DNA from: Isoetes taiwanensis
Lineage: Eukaryota; Streptophyta; Lycopodiopsida; Isoetales; Isoetaceae
Assembly: GCA_021234155.1 (NCBI GenBank)
Contig: JAJEKV010000030.1
Coordinates: 11,734,669 to 11,798,668 of the forward strand
Direction of reading: 5' to 3'
DNA: 64,000 nucleotides
The notes beneath the pieces are model-generated. The model searched no databases, had not been told where the DNA came from, and was given only the letters and a program-made list of their open reading frames with translations. Position 1 is the first letter of the stretch; each line of letters opens with the position of its first letter. A program made the translations under genes and the position numbers. Shown in pieces: positions 36,346 through 47,559 of the stretch.

Positions 36346-36862
36346 TTATTTATATGTTCATATTTGTTATCATTGTCAGCGGCACGCGGACCAGCCCCTC
36401 GCTTTTTCGAGGTGTAAATGTTGTTTTTTACGTGGCACGCGTGACGGACCAGCCCCTCGCGCCGAGGTTTTCTCTATTGTTTTTCCGTTGGTGATGTGCG
36501 AGGTCCGGGGTGATGCGCGACCGGTATTCGGTGGAGCGTGGGTTTTTTGGGAACGCTTTTAGCGACCTGCGTTGTCCAAGCCCCTTGCCGAGATTTTATC
36601 GCTAGGGTTTTCCTCGAAAACCCGAAAGGGAAGGGGTTTTTAATCCCGCGATAAACTTCTACAGTACACTAGCCAACATCTATAGCACACAATTTTATTT
36701 GGGGTCCGGTGTTATCTTTGGATATTCCCTATGTTTTTCATTTTTGGGTAGCTGCGATGTCACTACCCACCCTATACCATTGTAGAAAAACCCACGAGAT
36801 GAATGAAAAGCCTATCTATCGGGATGTTGTTGTGTTCATCGAGTGCGTAGTGCAAGAATCTT
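36108..36862. mobile_element. Candidate small insertion bounded by 45-bp direct repeats
   Basis: ATCGGGATGTTGTTGTGTTC followed by a GTAGTGCAAGAAT-type sequence is found at about 36108-36150 and again at about 36818-36862. The block between begins with the second 180-bp repeat and includes a GC-rich stretch with duplicated GGACCAGCCCCTCGC (about 36390 and 36450). This could be a small terminal-repeat element or a segmental duplication. No coding sequence is visible. Confidence 0.35.
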
Positions 36863-37639
36863 GAGTATATAATTTAGATTCTCGGCCTTGTTATGGCATT
36901 GCAAAGAAGATCTTAATGCTTTTTCTTCGATTTCTAAATAATGTAAGAGAACATGGAAACTTGGAACTTTATTTGAAAACTGTATTTCAGGATTTTTCAC
37001 CGGTATTGATCCGAGGGCAAAATGGCTACAATAGGTGATCGTTGAAGAGTCGAGAAACCTAATGTACCTTTTGGCCCCTCACTCATTACCATTCATTTGC
37101 TAATGTTGTGTTGTTTGTCGTACGCAAGTACCGGTTTCTCCTCTTATTGTTGTCTTTTGCTTTCAATTTCATGATCCAGCTGGTAAAGAAGGATTAGCTA
37201 TGGAGGACTTACGGGATCAGGCTCGTATGGAGTCGCTACCACTGAGTTTTGTGAGGGAAGAACTGCTACATTTTACTTTTAATAAGTTTTCAAAAAGCAT
37301 CATACAATCAGTCAATTTTGCTATGACTTAGGGATATTTATGCCTTTCTGATAGGGCTGATTTAAGATTTCCAGTTATGCTGGCCATTATGGCAGAAGTA
37401 CAGTAATATATCATTGCTTTTGCTACTGTTATTGAACATCCATGCGTGAATGAAGGTTCAGTTCATTTAAGTCATGTAAGGCTGACCATAACAGAAAATG
37501 ATAGTTTATTAATGCTTTTTAGATCCTCTCAAGATCTTAGCTAACAATGTACTGTCAGGCCGAATTTAATCTGATACATATCTGAAAGTTTACACAGTTC
37601 TGGTTTATCTATTGGCTTCATAACTTTACCAAGAACACA

Positions 37640-38460
37640 CAAGAATTATGGTTAAATCAGCATTTGAGGCATACATAGGCCGGGTGATGGTTGAATGCTT
37701 TGAAATAGTCTGCTGTGCATGCAAAGGCCTAAGGATACGAATTTTATTTCTAAAAACTTACATGTTCTAAGGCTCCATTATGCTTTATGGTGTAGACACA
37801 CAGATTTTGATAGATAGGTGGACTAATAGCTAGGAATTACTATATGCATTAGAGTGCAAAGGCACAATGAGGTAGTGTCCAATAAGCATGCAAAAAGATA
37901 TGAATAAACATTCAAGGTCTAAGGTGTAAGACAGCATGTACGAGAATGTTTTTACGAAGTATTTTACTGAGCTGATATACTGAATATAATATGATATATT
38001 TTAGAAGGCCTGCTCCTTTTCTATTTCATACATAAACTCTGAAACCTGACCGGATACACATAATGAGTATGGTTGTGTTGGCAAGGGAGGCAGGCATAGA
38101 CTTATAATACTGGTCGGATGCTGTGAATTGAGCTGCCATGCAGGCTGTAGCTTAAAGATACGAGCGATATTTCATAATTTACTTGTTTTAATGCTCCACA
38201 AAGCCGTATTGTGTAGACACAATGGTTTTGGTAAGCATACTTACTGTGAGATATACAAACTGGAAACATTTGAGTGATAATAGGCAGCTTAGATAATGAC
38301 TTATAGACATACACAAGACCTAAGTATGGAATATTTTTTAAGGCATTGACACAATAAGATACTGTCTAATAAGCATGCAAATATATAAGAACTAAGATTT
38401 GCTGTCTAATACTTAAGGCAGCATGAATGAGAATGTTATTTTGAAGTTTAATATGGAATT
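37640..38460. repeat. Diverged tandem duplication, about 450-bp unit
   Basis: The order GCATGCA...AAGGATACGA, AACTTACATGTTCTAAGGCTCCA, TGTGTAGACACA, ACAATGAGGTAGTGTCCAATA, AAGCATGCAAA and GGCAGCATG-x-GAGAATGTT is repeated, with many substitutions, at about 37700-37970 and 38140-38440. No reading frame is shared, so it is non-coding or long decayed. Confidence 0.6.
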
Positions 38461-38885
38461 GGCATAGGCATGCATGTGCATTGTCTTATGGAACTTTGTC
38501 TTAAGGATTGGCTTATGGAACTTTGTGGCCAACATGTGCATTGTCTTAAGGATTTCTACATAGTTCTAAAAATGGGACTTGGATTCAAGATTATTTGGCT
38601 TGATTGTAATCTAACAAGTTGATATCCAATTCATATTTGGAGCCTTGTAAACATGAGGCAAGAGTAAATACGAGGCTTACTGGTAAGTGTCCTACTTGGG
38701 CATGTTAATCTAAGTTGATTCTTGTTTTTAGAAGTTATTGTTTTTGGGTTAAAGACTTATGGTTCTGTGATGATTGGTGCCATCAGGGATTTCGATCCTA
38801 GTATGGACTGATAAGACTACAGTAGGGATTGACCTCTGTAGATGTCATTGCTAGTTGGCTGTTGCTAAGGCTAGGGTGGACTGGA

Positions 38886-40806
38886 TTTTTTTTTTTTAAG
38901 GACGTCAGACTTTATTAATAACACTCCATCGTAATACATAATACAATGCAGAGATAGGAATAAAAAACCAGTGGATAATTAGATCCAACTGAGCAGGGCC
39001 ACCCATCTAAGCATGACAATATAATGCAATTCACACTATTTTCTCTCATACAAAGAGAAGAATAATATATAATTATATTTTTAGAAAAGTTACTTCCACA
39101 TCCATAGAATCATTAACAGCAACTTGATCTGCTCCCTGGTGTCTCAATGCCACAGAATCAGGGACATCCACTGTAACAATCGTAGCAGATATTGGAGCTA
39201 CAGAGTGAACTAACGCAGATTGAGGAGCCGAGCTATTTCTGCGACGTGCAAGTCTCTTCGGGTGTGGAGTAGACCATCCTTCTTCCAATAATTCTTGCTT
39301 GTGAGCAATGTCCTGAAGACGAGAGTGTTGATTTTCATTAAGAGGGTCTACTGATATAGATTAAGACGAAGATGCACTAGAAGAAGGCGATGGTGCAGGA
39401 ATAGCTTGAGAAAAAGGCACAAGGGCTGGTAATAATGGCAGATTAACTAGTGTAGAGGCAGATGAGGAAGAAGATGATACAACACGACATTCAAGTGAAG
39501 TGGATGCTATGTGGCATGGGATAGGAGCAGTTGGGGAGGTAGAGACAAAAGTATGCCTAGACCTGTAAGTAACGAAAGCCTCAACATTGGGAAAGATCTT
39601 GGCAAGTTCAGGTCCATTAAGCAGACGTAGTTTATACTTAAAAAAAAGTGGGCCACTTTTGACCACCACTGACTGAGGAATAGAAACACAAGTAGGAAGA
39701 GATACACAAATTCGAGGACCATTAACAATATCATGGGCAAGATGCAAACCCAATCCATTGGCAATAGCAATCATAAAATCAGACACTTGCAATTCTAGTG
39801 GAAAATCTCTAAGACAAGCCAGCAAGGCATGCACAATTGCACCAGACTTACTTAGCAAGAATCCAGGAGAATAAACCTGATATAGAAGATAATGTCCCCA
39901 AAGAGGATCAACACCACGCTCCACAAGCCTGTCAACTGCAAGTGAAGAGTCAAGCATAACCAGGAAGAAATTATTATCTTTATCCAAAACTTTTAGAGAT
40001 GCATAATGAGGGAGACCCAGTCTCTGAAGGTGATGTTTTAGCCAGAATCCAACTCTCCTGAAGAACAACACAAGGTTTTGAACACACTGTAAATGAGCAG
40101 TATAATCAATTTCGACAACTTGGTAGGCCAACCTGTGTAAAAGCATTGAACACTGCTATGCCTCATAGAACACACTTTCAGGAGGCAATTGAACATCCAT
40201 ACGGGGTCATTGTGCTTGTAACTCATTTAGATACGAGCTCAATTCTTTCTTGTTATTCTGTAACATAATATTCAATGCAGCAGAGACACGAGTAGATTGC
40301 ACACCAGATGTCAAATCACGTCTGATCCAATCGCTAAATCATGTAGAAGGCGCTCTAGCCACAGCATCAGAAGAACCCTAAGGAGCAGAAGCAGCAGACA
40401 CACTCCCAGCAGAAGTAGACAACAAAGAAGCAGAAGCAACAGTAGAAGTATTTACAGTGGTCTCTACTTGAGAAGTAGACAAAAGTGCAGATTCAGAATG
40501 ATGGGGAAAATATTGCAAGATTGTAACTCATGTTAACAGAGAAGGGTCAAAAGCAAGAGGATTGAGGCGAGAATTATTGGGTAAATTAGGAAGTGGCAAA
40601 GGCGAATTCATATCATGAGCAAAAGAAGAAGCAGAAGCACCACCGACCACTTTCTTGGCTGACGAACGTGTTCCGGAAGCTGGCAAACTAGGGTTTGCCA
40701 TAACAGCCAAAATCTGTAAACTCCAAATCCGGCCCAGAAAGACACAACAGAAACTATATGAATTATACATTGATAGAAATCTCACATCTCTAACTTTCCA
40801 ACGCAC
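38886..40806 (-). mobile_element. Poly(A)-tailed retroposon carrying only an ORF1/gag-like frame
   Basis: Read on the minus strand, an ORF-bearing segment is followed by a 3' UTR of about 160 bp, AATAAA (complement of 38911-38916) and, about 14 bases later, a 12-base A tail (T-run at 38886-38897). No endonuclease or reverse transcriptase frame lies between the ORF stop (39073) and the tail. The structure is therefore a LINE-mobilised transcript with an ORF1-like gene alone. No target duplication was found by eye. Confidence 0.7.
39073..40701 (-). pseudogene. ORF1/gag-like protein (DUF4283-like), six in-frame stops, no frameshift
   Basis: From ATG (40699-40701) one frame of 543 codons runs to the stop at 39073. 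It starts M-A-N-P-S-L-P-A-S-G, has a Ser/Ala-rich region (about 60-120) and then a central domain. In that domain Y-S-P-G-F, then L-L-A-C-L-R-D-F-P-L-E-L, then I-A-N-G-L-G and R-I-C-V-S-L-P follow the DUF4283 layout of plant retroelement gag/ORF1 proteins. A Ser/Pro-rich segment and a short basic block (K-R-L-A-R-R-R) come after it. Premature stops lie at 40528, 40378, 40339, 40207, 40156 and 39361, but there is no indel in 1.6 kb. The pattern fits a fairly young copy damaged only by point mutation. No zinc knuckle is seen. Function in the element, RNA binding, is inferred. Confidence 0.6.
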
Positions 40807-40904
40807 TTAAAAACACCCGAATCTGGCACTCGAGCTAAAAGTTATGAAGAAAACTGTGTCGAGACCCTACATGGCAGCCATCACAGCGCCATGTCCCTCT
40901 GGTT

Positions 40905-41550
40905 ATGTGAAGCAGATACCTTGGGATTTGATATGAATGCATAAATCACCATTCCTGAGGCCATAAACAAGGGCCAGAGGCTCGAGTTTGTTATAGTAGG
41001 GCATAACACCCGAGTTCTAGGGTGTTATCCGCCTTAACAACTTGGGCCAGAGAGTTTTATGGTGGTTTTGTAGTGGTTTTATAGTGGTTTTCATAACAAA
41101 CTAGGTGTTTATGGCCATTTGGCATAATAAACTAGGTGTTTATGCACTTTTTAATGTGTTATTAAATGGTGAGATCTGATCTCAGCATTAAAACTTGAGG
41201 GCCAGTTTGTTAAGGGTATGGTATATGGTCTCAGGAATGGTGATTTATGCATTCATATCAAATCCCGAGATATCCACTTCGTATAACCTGGCCCTCAAGT
41301 TTTAATGTTGAGATCAGATCTCACCATTTGTTACAACAGTGTTACCCACTAGTAACACATTAAAAAGTGCATAAACACCTAGTTTATTATGCCAAATGGC
41401 CATAAACACCTAGGTTGTTATGAAAACCACCATAAAGCCACTACAAAACCACCATAAAACTCTCGGGTCCAGGTTGTGAAGGCGGATAACACCTTAGAAC
41501 TCGGATGTTATGCCCTACTATAACAAACTCGAGCCTCCGGCCCTCGTTTA
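40905..41550. repeat. Large fold-back structure with permuted arms
   Basis: Segment L (40964-41204) has an inverted copy at 41289-41549, alignable end to end with few differences (TGGTGAGATCTGATCTCA, AGTGCATAAACACCTAG and AAACTCGAG blocks). Segment X (about 40911-40963, containing GATTTGATATGAATGCATAA) has its inverted copy at about 41229-41288. The order is X-L on the left, but X'-L' rather than L'-X' on the right, so the right half is circularly permuted. L also contains the small hairpin ATAACACCC...GGGTGTTAT. Confidence 0.8.
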
Positions 41551-41637
41551 TTACAGAATTCCAGAAGGTAAGTGCCCTGATAAGTTTATCGTGCTAAAAA
41601 GTGCTCCTTCATCATCCTGTAGGTCACTTGGTTTCGT

Positions 41638-42343
41638 ATGACCCGAAGCCGGAAGAATGGTTCTCCTGCCAAGGGGGAACCAAGTGAAGACGAGGGCCTG
41701 TATAATATGATCAAGGAGCTCCGAGAAGAGATGGCGCAGCTGAAAACTCTGATACAAGATCTATGTGCCCAAAATCGAAACCTACAAGCACAAAATCTGG
41801 AGCTTAAAGCTCTCCTGCCGAAAACCTCATGTGAAGATTCAACAAAATTGCGATATACTATAAACAACCTACAATTTCAGCTTGCAGACTTAGTAACAAA
41901 TGCTACCAAAACACAGATGGAACTTCATCATGAGCGTCTTACAACAGAAAGATTGGAGGAACAGACTAGAATGAGGAACTTAAAAATCTCAGGCTTGACA
42001 GAACAAGAAAATGAAGACACTAGTCAAGCCATAGAGCATTTTTTTCAAAGAGGGCATGCATTTGCATGAACCTCAAGCAATCTATAGCAGAAGACTTGGT
42101 AAGCAAGCAGGGTTTAATCGACCAATTTTGGTCAAATTCCGCATGGAAGAAGCTCGAAACAAGGTATTACAGAATAGAGGGGTTCTGAAAGGTCATAAAA
42201 TATGGATTGATCTGGACTTATCTCCTACACAGCTGGAAGTTAAGAAAAGGGAATGGACAAAAGTAAGAGATGCTAGAGCAGAAGGATTCATTGCATATTC
42301 GGATCGAATAGGGAAGGCAATCATAACCAAGAGGAAGAAATAA
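41638..42343 (+). pseudogene. LINE ORF1p, L1-type coiled-coil/RRM protein (one frameshift)
   Basis: Starting at ATG 41638, residues 1-20 are basic and hydrophilic. About residues 20-125 form a coiled coil with regular leucines (I-K-E-L-R-E-E-M-A-Q-L-K-T-L, then L-Q-A-Q-N-L-E-L-K-A-L). R-N-L-K-I-S-G-L-T-E begins the RRM-like domain. A frameshift near 42056 moves to the frame containing F-N-R-P-I-L-V-K-F, L-K-G-H-K-I-W-I-D-L-D-L-S-P-T-Q and K-R-E-W, the conserved second half of L1 ORF1p (compare the D-L-S-x-x-x-x-x-x-R-x-x-W pattern). It ends at 42343. The protein would bind element RNA as a trimer. Most plant LINEs use a different ORF1 type (RRM plus CCHC). Confidence 0.8.
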
Positions 42344-42358
42344 TAGGTACCCGGGACC

Positions 42359-43160
42359 TTGAGGCTGCTATCATGGAATGTACATGGGCTGTCACAAGCA
42401 AAAGTAGCTGCAAGTATGGAAGTACTGTGCAAAACGGATGTGCTTATTTTCCTGGAGACATGGGAGCATCAAACAAGCCCATTGCCAAACATACCTAGTT
42501 TTATCATAGTAGATTCTAATCGGAACATGAAGGAACATGGTGCAGGACGAGGATATGGAGGCTTGGCAGCGTATGCTAGAACAGAAATTGCAGCTCACAT
42601 TAAAGTAGTATTAAAACATGAATTCAAGCAACATATGTGGTTGCAAATTGAGTTGAAGAATCGTAGAGCATACATAGCTACATGCTGCTATGCACCTTTA
42701 AACATGAATGTTTATAACCAGCCAGGTCTAGATAGGGACAAGCCGTTACATGCACTTAACAGAGAGGTGTTGATCTACAAGGATCAAGGATAAGTATTAG
42801 TTGTTGGTGTTTAACGCACGAACCAATGGTCTGCAATCTATATCATATGTGAAGGAAGGAGATCCACTCCTACTTGAAGAAGATGATAAGAACTTTAAAC
42901 GATCTTCCCAAGATCAGTTAAAGAACGACATGGGTAAGCAATTGCTGGATTTTGGCACATCGTGTGGACTTATGATAATGAACGGGATAGAGATATATCC
43001 AAGGACAGGCAGCAGCACTTGCATTACTCCAATGGGAGAAAGCATTGTAGATTATGTGCTCCTGATTTGCTACGACAGTTAAAATTCCACGATAAAGTGC
43101 CAGAGTCTGATCATGTAGGCCTGGTATTAGAATTGGCAGGAGACTTGCATGTGGAATAGA
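42359..43160 (+). pseudogene. LINE ORF2 endonuclease domain
   Basis: The frame reads L-R-L-L-S-W-N-V-H-G-L, then D-V-L-I-F-L-E-T-W-E (catalytic glutamate), a G-G-L-A-A-Y-A segment, and A-T-C-C-Y-A-P. A break occurs near 42793. Another frame follows (F-G-T-S-C-G-L-M-I-M-N-G and I-V-D-Y-V-L, close to the conserved S-x-I-D-Y-x-L of this nuclease). It lies about 15 bp after ORF1, as expected for a LINE. Stops and shifts make it inactive. Confidence 0.8.
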
Positions 43161-43225
43161 AACACATTTGTTTCAAACCTAGGCTGAAATTAGATTATGC
43201 CAAACAGGAGATCTTCCAGGAACGA

Positions 43226-44700
43226 ATGACTCAGGCATTAAGTTGCATAACTTGGAAAGGCACATTAGAAGAAAATCCTGGCCTCCTCACAGACATGATA
43301 GTGAGAGATGCTGCAAAGTGCTTTGGGTTCACTAAACCTAGGAAGGAGGGGCTTTTATGTAACACATGGTATAAGGAATGCTCCGTAGCAAGGGCCCGAT
43401 TACCGAAAGGAAGCAGGCTGAAACCAAAATGGTACAGACAATTGATAAGAAGTAAGAAGAGAGCATATGAGTCCAAATGGCAGAAAGAACTATGGAGTTG
43501 GCTATCCAAGCATCCAAAAACTTTTTGGAATAAGCTCCGTGGGCATACAGATGACCAACTGTTAAAGGAGGAAGAACTTTTGCGGCTGGTGCAGTCCATA
43601 TACTACTGGGAAGATGCACCATGGATGGAGGAAATGGATGTGAATGAGGATCTTTTCACAGTAAAGGAAGTAGGTATGGCTCTAAAGCAATTAAAGAATG
43701 GTAAGGCTGCTGATCTGGAAGGGATGAGTGAGGAATTGTTAAAGTGGAGTGGTGATGTACTCTTGCAGATATTAACTAGTCAGCTAAATGACGCAGTCAA
43801 AGAGAGCTTGCCAAGATCATGGCAGTTGAACAAAGTAGTTCCAGTTCATAAATCGAGTGATAAGGCGGATGTATGTAACTACCGGACGATCATGATAGGG
43901 AGTGTATAATCCAAACTATTGGGCTGCCTACTGAAAAGGAAATTGAGCGCATGGGCAGATTTACATGGGAAAAGAGCCACATGCCAAGCAGGATTCAGAA
44001 GGATGCACAACACTCTAGATCACTCTCTCACGTTGAGGGTGCTCACTGAAAAGGCCAAAAAACTAGGTAAGGCTTTGTTCCTTGCATTTATTGACTTCTC
44101 TAAGGCCTTCGATACTATACCTAGGGATGGGTTAGGTAATAGGATGGAAGAGCTTGGAGTTTCGATCTCAATCAGGGGTGCAGTATCCAAAATATACAAG
44201 GAAGTCATTGCACGGTTAGCAGATAACTCAACTGAGATTCGTAGCACAATAGGTGTGAGGCAAGACTGCCCTATGTCCCCGACACTTTTTGGGTCGTACA
44301 TAGATGAATTGCAATTGCGGATGGAGAGGAACGGGCTTATAGGAACTCAATTAGGAGATTATGTGATCCAATCTATGCAGATGACGTAGTACTATGGGCA
44401 GACACACCGACAATACTCCATAAACACTTGCAGACTTTGGGCGAGTTTTGCAAAGCAAAGAAGATGAAGGTAAATCTGTCCAAATCTAAGATTATGATAT
44501 ATGGCACAGTTGATAAACCAAGTTTTACTTATAATGGAGAAGCATTGGAGATTTTAAATTACTTTAAGTATCTTGGAATAGAGTTTAGTACAGATTACAG
44601 ATGGAGAGAATGTGCTAAGAAGCGGTTAGCAGGAGGGAAAAAAGCCCTATATGGCATGGTCCGGAAGTGCACAAAAGCATCGTTACAGGATGGGTCCTAA
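43226..44700 (+). pseudogene. LINE ORF2 reverse transcriptase domain, interrupted
   Basis: L-K-N-G-K-A-A-D-L-E-G-M begins the RT core (the usual G-K-A-x-G-x-D). Next come L-A-F-I-D-F-S-K-A-F-D-T-I, G-V-R-Q-D-C-P-M-S-P-T-L-F and Y-A-D-D-V (catalytic, 44374-44388). Then come V-N-L-S-K-S-K-I-M and F-K-Y-L-G-I-E-F. Frameshifts occur near 43910 and 44380. The frame is cut at about 44690 by the DIRS-like element and resumes near 51470. Expected G in G-V-R-Q-G is D here. Confidence 0.85.
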
Positions 44701-45360
44701 GACAACAACACTTTGTAAAATAGATAAATCCCCTTAGATAAATTTGAAATTATGAACTTTAAATGTTCAAACTAGACAATCATCGAGAGCATGATAAAAC
44801 CAAGAATACAACATAAAAGAAGACGATATCACCTGACGACTTCCATCGGCCCAACGCCCTAGGAACAAGTACCCCGCTGACCGGGCCAGGGTAATGAGCC
44901 CCCCATCCGAAAAAGGGACCCGGACAACATAACCCGTTAGAGGTCGAAAATGAAACAAAGGCGGACCGCGCCGATATGATGGAAAAAACAACCTGGAGGC
45001 CGCAGAGCCACGCCAAGTTTAAATAGCACTACGACCAACCCCAGACGAAGAAGAAAAAGCCAAAAGACGTAAAAGACCGGGTTGGTACCGCCGAGGCAAC
45101 AAAGGCCACGCCGAGAATGAATAAAGAGACCAAACAAACCACAAGCCATGCAAACCGACCGAGAGGGAGGGGGGGCGGAAACCGTAGGCGAACCGAATTA
45201 GGAGAAAAGCCCAAGGAGAACGCCGATAACCAAAAGGGAAGAAAAAATGGGCTATAAAAAGGGAAGGAGTTTGAGGGATGCCCCTATCCAGGAATGGCGG
45301 TTCTATTGCTAGCGCAATAGAACCGAAGCATTCCTAGGATGGGTCCTAAGACACAACAAG
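44689..45360 (-). repeat. B1-A2-B2 repeat cluster at the 3' end of the DIRS-like element
   Basis: A2 (45177-45338) repeats A1 and ends with a strong palindrome, GGTTCTATTGC-TAGC-GCAATAGAACC, enclosed by AGGAATG and CATTCCT. Right beside it, AGGATGGGTCCTAAGACA at about 45337 (B1) recurs at about 44690 (B2), which is the junction with the LINE. A1 / B1-A2-B2 is the split direct repeat layout of Ngaro and PAT-type elements. About 465 bp between A2 and B2 has no counterpart by A1. Alternatively the 20-bp repeat is a target duplication of a separate 0.63-kb insertion. Confidence 0.55.
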
Positions 45361-45399
45361 TGGCCGATAGAAGAGGAACCTACCTCAAAAGACCAAGGT

Positions 45400-46730
45400 G
45401 GCGACACAATGAGGCGCCTCCCGAATGTTGGGAAGAAACATAGCGCCGAATGAGAGGAGGCAAGTGAGCGCCAACGCCCATGGGAACGACAATGTCCGGG
45501 GGACGGAAGAAGCAGCAACGCGTGGCGCTCTACGCCCTGCATGGGTGCCAGCGCCCGGCTCCAAGCCGACGACGCGAAAGACTCAAAACCACCGTGATGC
45601 GGGCGGCGCATATGACAACGGGCGGAGGCAGCTAAGGAAGAGCGGTAAAGCGGACACCTGGACGGCGGGTCAACCCGCAGAAACCATGTGTAGACAATAA
45701 ACGCTTGCAGCAACATCAACGGACAGAGGGAGAAAAGGTGCGAGCAATGAGGACTTCGACCGGGCAAAGAGTTTGGTCAGATTTGGATTTGGCGATAAAC
45801 AACCGACATGATCGAAAAAAAGAAAGATAGCGCCAATTCGGCGCAAGGCCTCCGGAGATACAAGGAAACCCAAAGCAGATGGTGACAAGGCATGCTTTTA
45901 TAAATGCCACGCCAATGGGCCGGTGGACGGGCAAGTAATCGCAAATGATTTGGCTTAACGAGGAGCTAAAGAAATGGTGGGACGACCGCGGAAGGGCTAT
46001 GGACACGCGGGGCCGCTTTGATCAACTAAGGTAGGAAGGGGCAGAGAGCAAGGAGACGGAAATTGACCAAGCCATGAAAAAAGGCGATGGCAAAGCAGAC
46101 GCAATACCTATGGAATTAGGGTCGCGACGAAAGCAGATACCAACGAGGAAAAAACGCGACATGAAGGGAGGAGGCGTGTAATGCCGAACCATTGAGCCGC
46201 ACCAATGGCGAAAAGATAGCCAAAGGAGGAATAACTGAGCAATGTAGACGATGCACGGGATTGGAGGACAGACACCAATGCTGAGGCAAAGAAGGGCAAA
46301 GAGGGATCGTCGAAGAAAGGTAAGATATCTGGAAAAAACAAGACAAAAAACACAATAGTCAAAAAACCTAAAACAAGTCTCAACAATCAACCAATGTCAA
46401 CCAACCTCTAAAATTATCAAAATATAACCTAGAACTAACCAAAACTCACTAGATGAAAAAACAAGAAACATCTATTCAATGGAAAAATTACAACGTAAGG
46501 CAAATAATGCAAGATGCCGACGCAGAGCTCGCTGGCGCGAGAAGAGAGTGAAGGGAGTAAGGCATGTGTGAATTCATGAAAGAAAACTGCATCGTGCACA
46601 AAGGGCTGCCAAGACGAGGAATCAACAGCAAGCAACGGCCACCAAGGTGCAGAAGGCCAAGCAAAAACAACCAGTGTAAGCCGTGCTCTGCAAAGACGGG
46701 CGTGGTGCAACACTTCGGGAATCAAGGCAG
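45400..46730 (-). pseudogene. Tyrosine-recombinase region of the DIRS-like element
   Basis: Directly after RNase H the minus strand reads L-V-V-F-A-W-P-S-A-P-W-W-P-L-L (about 46675-46630), the W-P-x-x-x-W-W-P-x-L segment that links RNase H and recombinase in DIRS/Ngaro/PAT elements. Further on, S-K-S-D-Q and L-C-P-V (about 45790-45750) match the S-K-x-D-Q...C-P-V segment of the recombinase. G-R-W-R-S-L-A (about 45465) matches the G-R-W-x-S-x-A block just before the catalytic Tyr; R-R-Y-V occurs nearby in another frame. The R-x-x-H/R catalytic set cannot be read with certainty because of frameshifts. Confidence 0.6.
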
Positions 46731-46935
46731 AGGAAAGCAGGAGTTATTGAACAAATGCCAATCATAAGATAGCGCGACGCTTAATCCCGTGAGGGTAACA
46801 ATCCTTAGTATTGAAGACCGGCAAAGCAAGGCATTAGAAGGGCTACAAAACGATCCACATGATGAGGGCCCCCCGCTACCCAACGATGAAAATAGAGGGG
46901 GATAAGGAAAACTCATCAAAGGCCTGGATTTTGAA

Positions 46936-47262
46936 AGATAATCAGCCCACTCGTTCTCCAATCGTGGAACCCAAACCGGCTCCAACTGAATATGATACCG
47001 ATAGAAAAAATTAGTACTTCTAGAAGCAAAAATGAAGTGTTGGAGATCGCGGAACCACCACTGTAATAGAAAAACACATTTCGGTCATCCCCGCGAGCTA
47101 TGACGCTGATGCAAGAAGAACGCGAGCACACCGCAAGATCTAAAAGCGCAAAGAGTTCGCCAAGTGGAAGATTGGAGGCGATCATCCGCAGAAAACACCG
47201 AGAAGGAGAGAAGAGAACCGACGGAAAGCCACCCCATCCTCATCGCTAGCATCAAAACCCAA
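46936..47262 (-). pseudogene. DIRS-type RNase H
   Basis: F-D-A-S-D-E-D-G-V-A-F (about 47260-47230) is the first RNase H motif. S-S-T-W-R-T-L follows (usual S-S-T-x-R-E-L). R-G-D-D-R-N-V replaces the usual x-T-D-N-Q-N-V. L-E-P-V-W-V-P-R-L-E-N-E-W-A-D-Y-L-S-K (about 46988-46932) is a strong match to the C-terminal motif. A frameshift separates the middle motifs. Confidence 0.82.
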
Positions 47263-47559
47263 GGTAGATTTGAGCACGGGGAGGCCAAACAGGCTCACGA
47301 AATGACGATAATGGCCTCCCAAAGCTGGATTTCCCCGGTGGACGCAAGAGGGGACAAAGCAGAGAGGGGTATCCCAAAGGTCAAAGATCACGTAAAACGG
47401 AATGGAGGCCCCAAGTCAAGGCAGCAAGCACATGATGGCCCGTGACTAGGCGCTAGACTGATAAAACCAAGAAACCGGGCAATATGGCGAGGGGTGACAT
47501 AACGGAGGCTAACAGGTAGAACAAAGAGACAAAAGCCCTTTTAGCCCGAGAAATGCTTA

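Noticed and set aside
39073-40701. The idea that the six stop codons are meant to be removed by U-to-C RNA editing.
   Set aside because: Any stop codon is one T-to-C change from CAA, CAG or CGA, so the pattern is uninformative, and such editing is known in organelle, not nuclear, transcripts.
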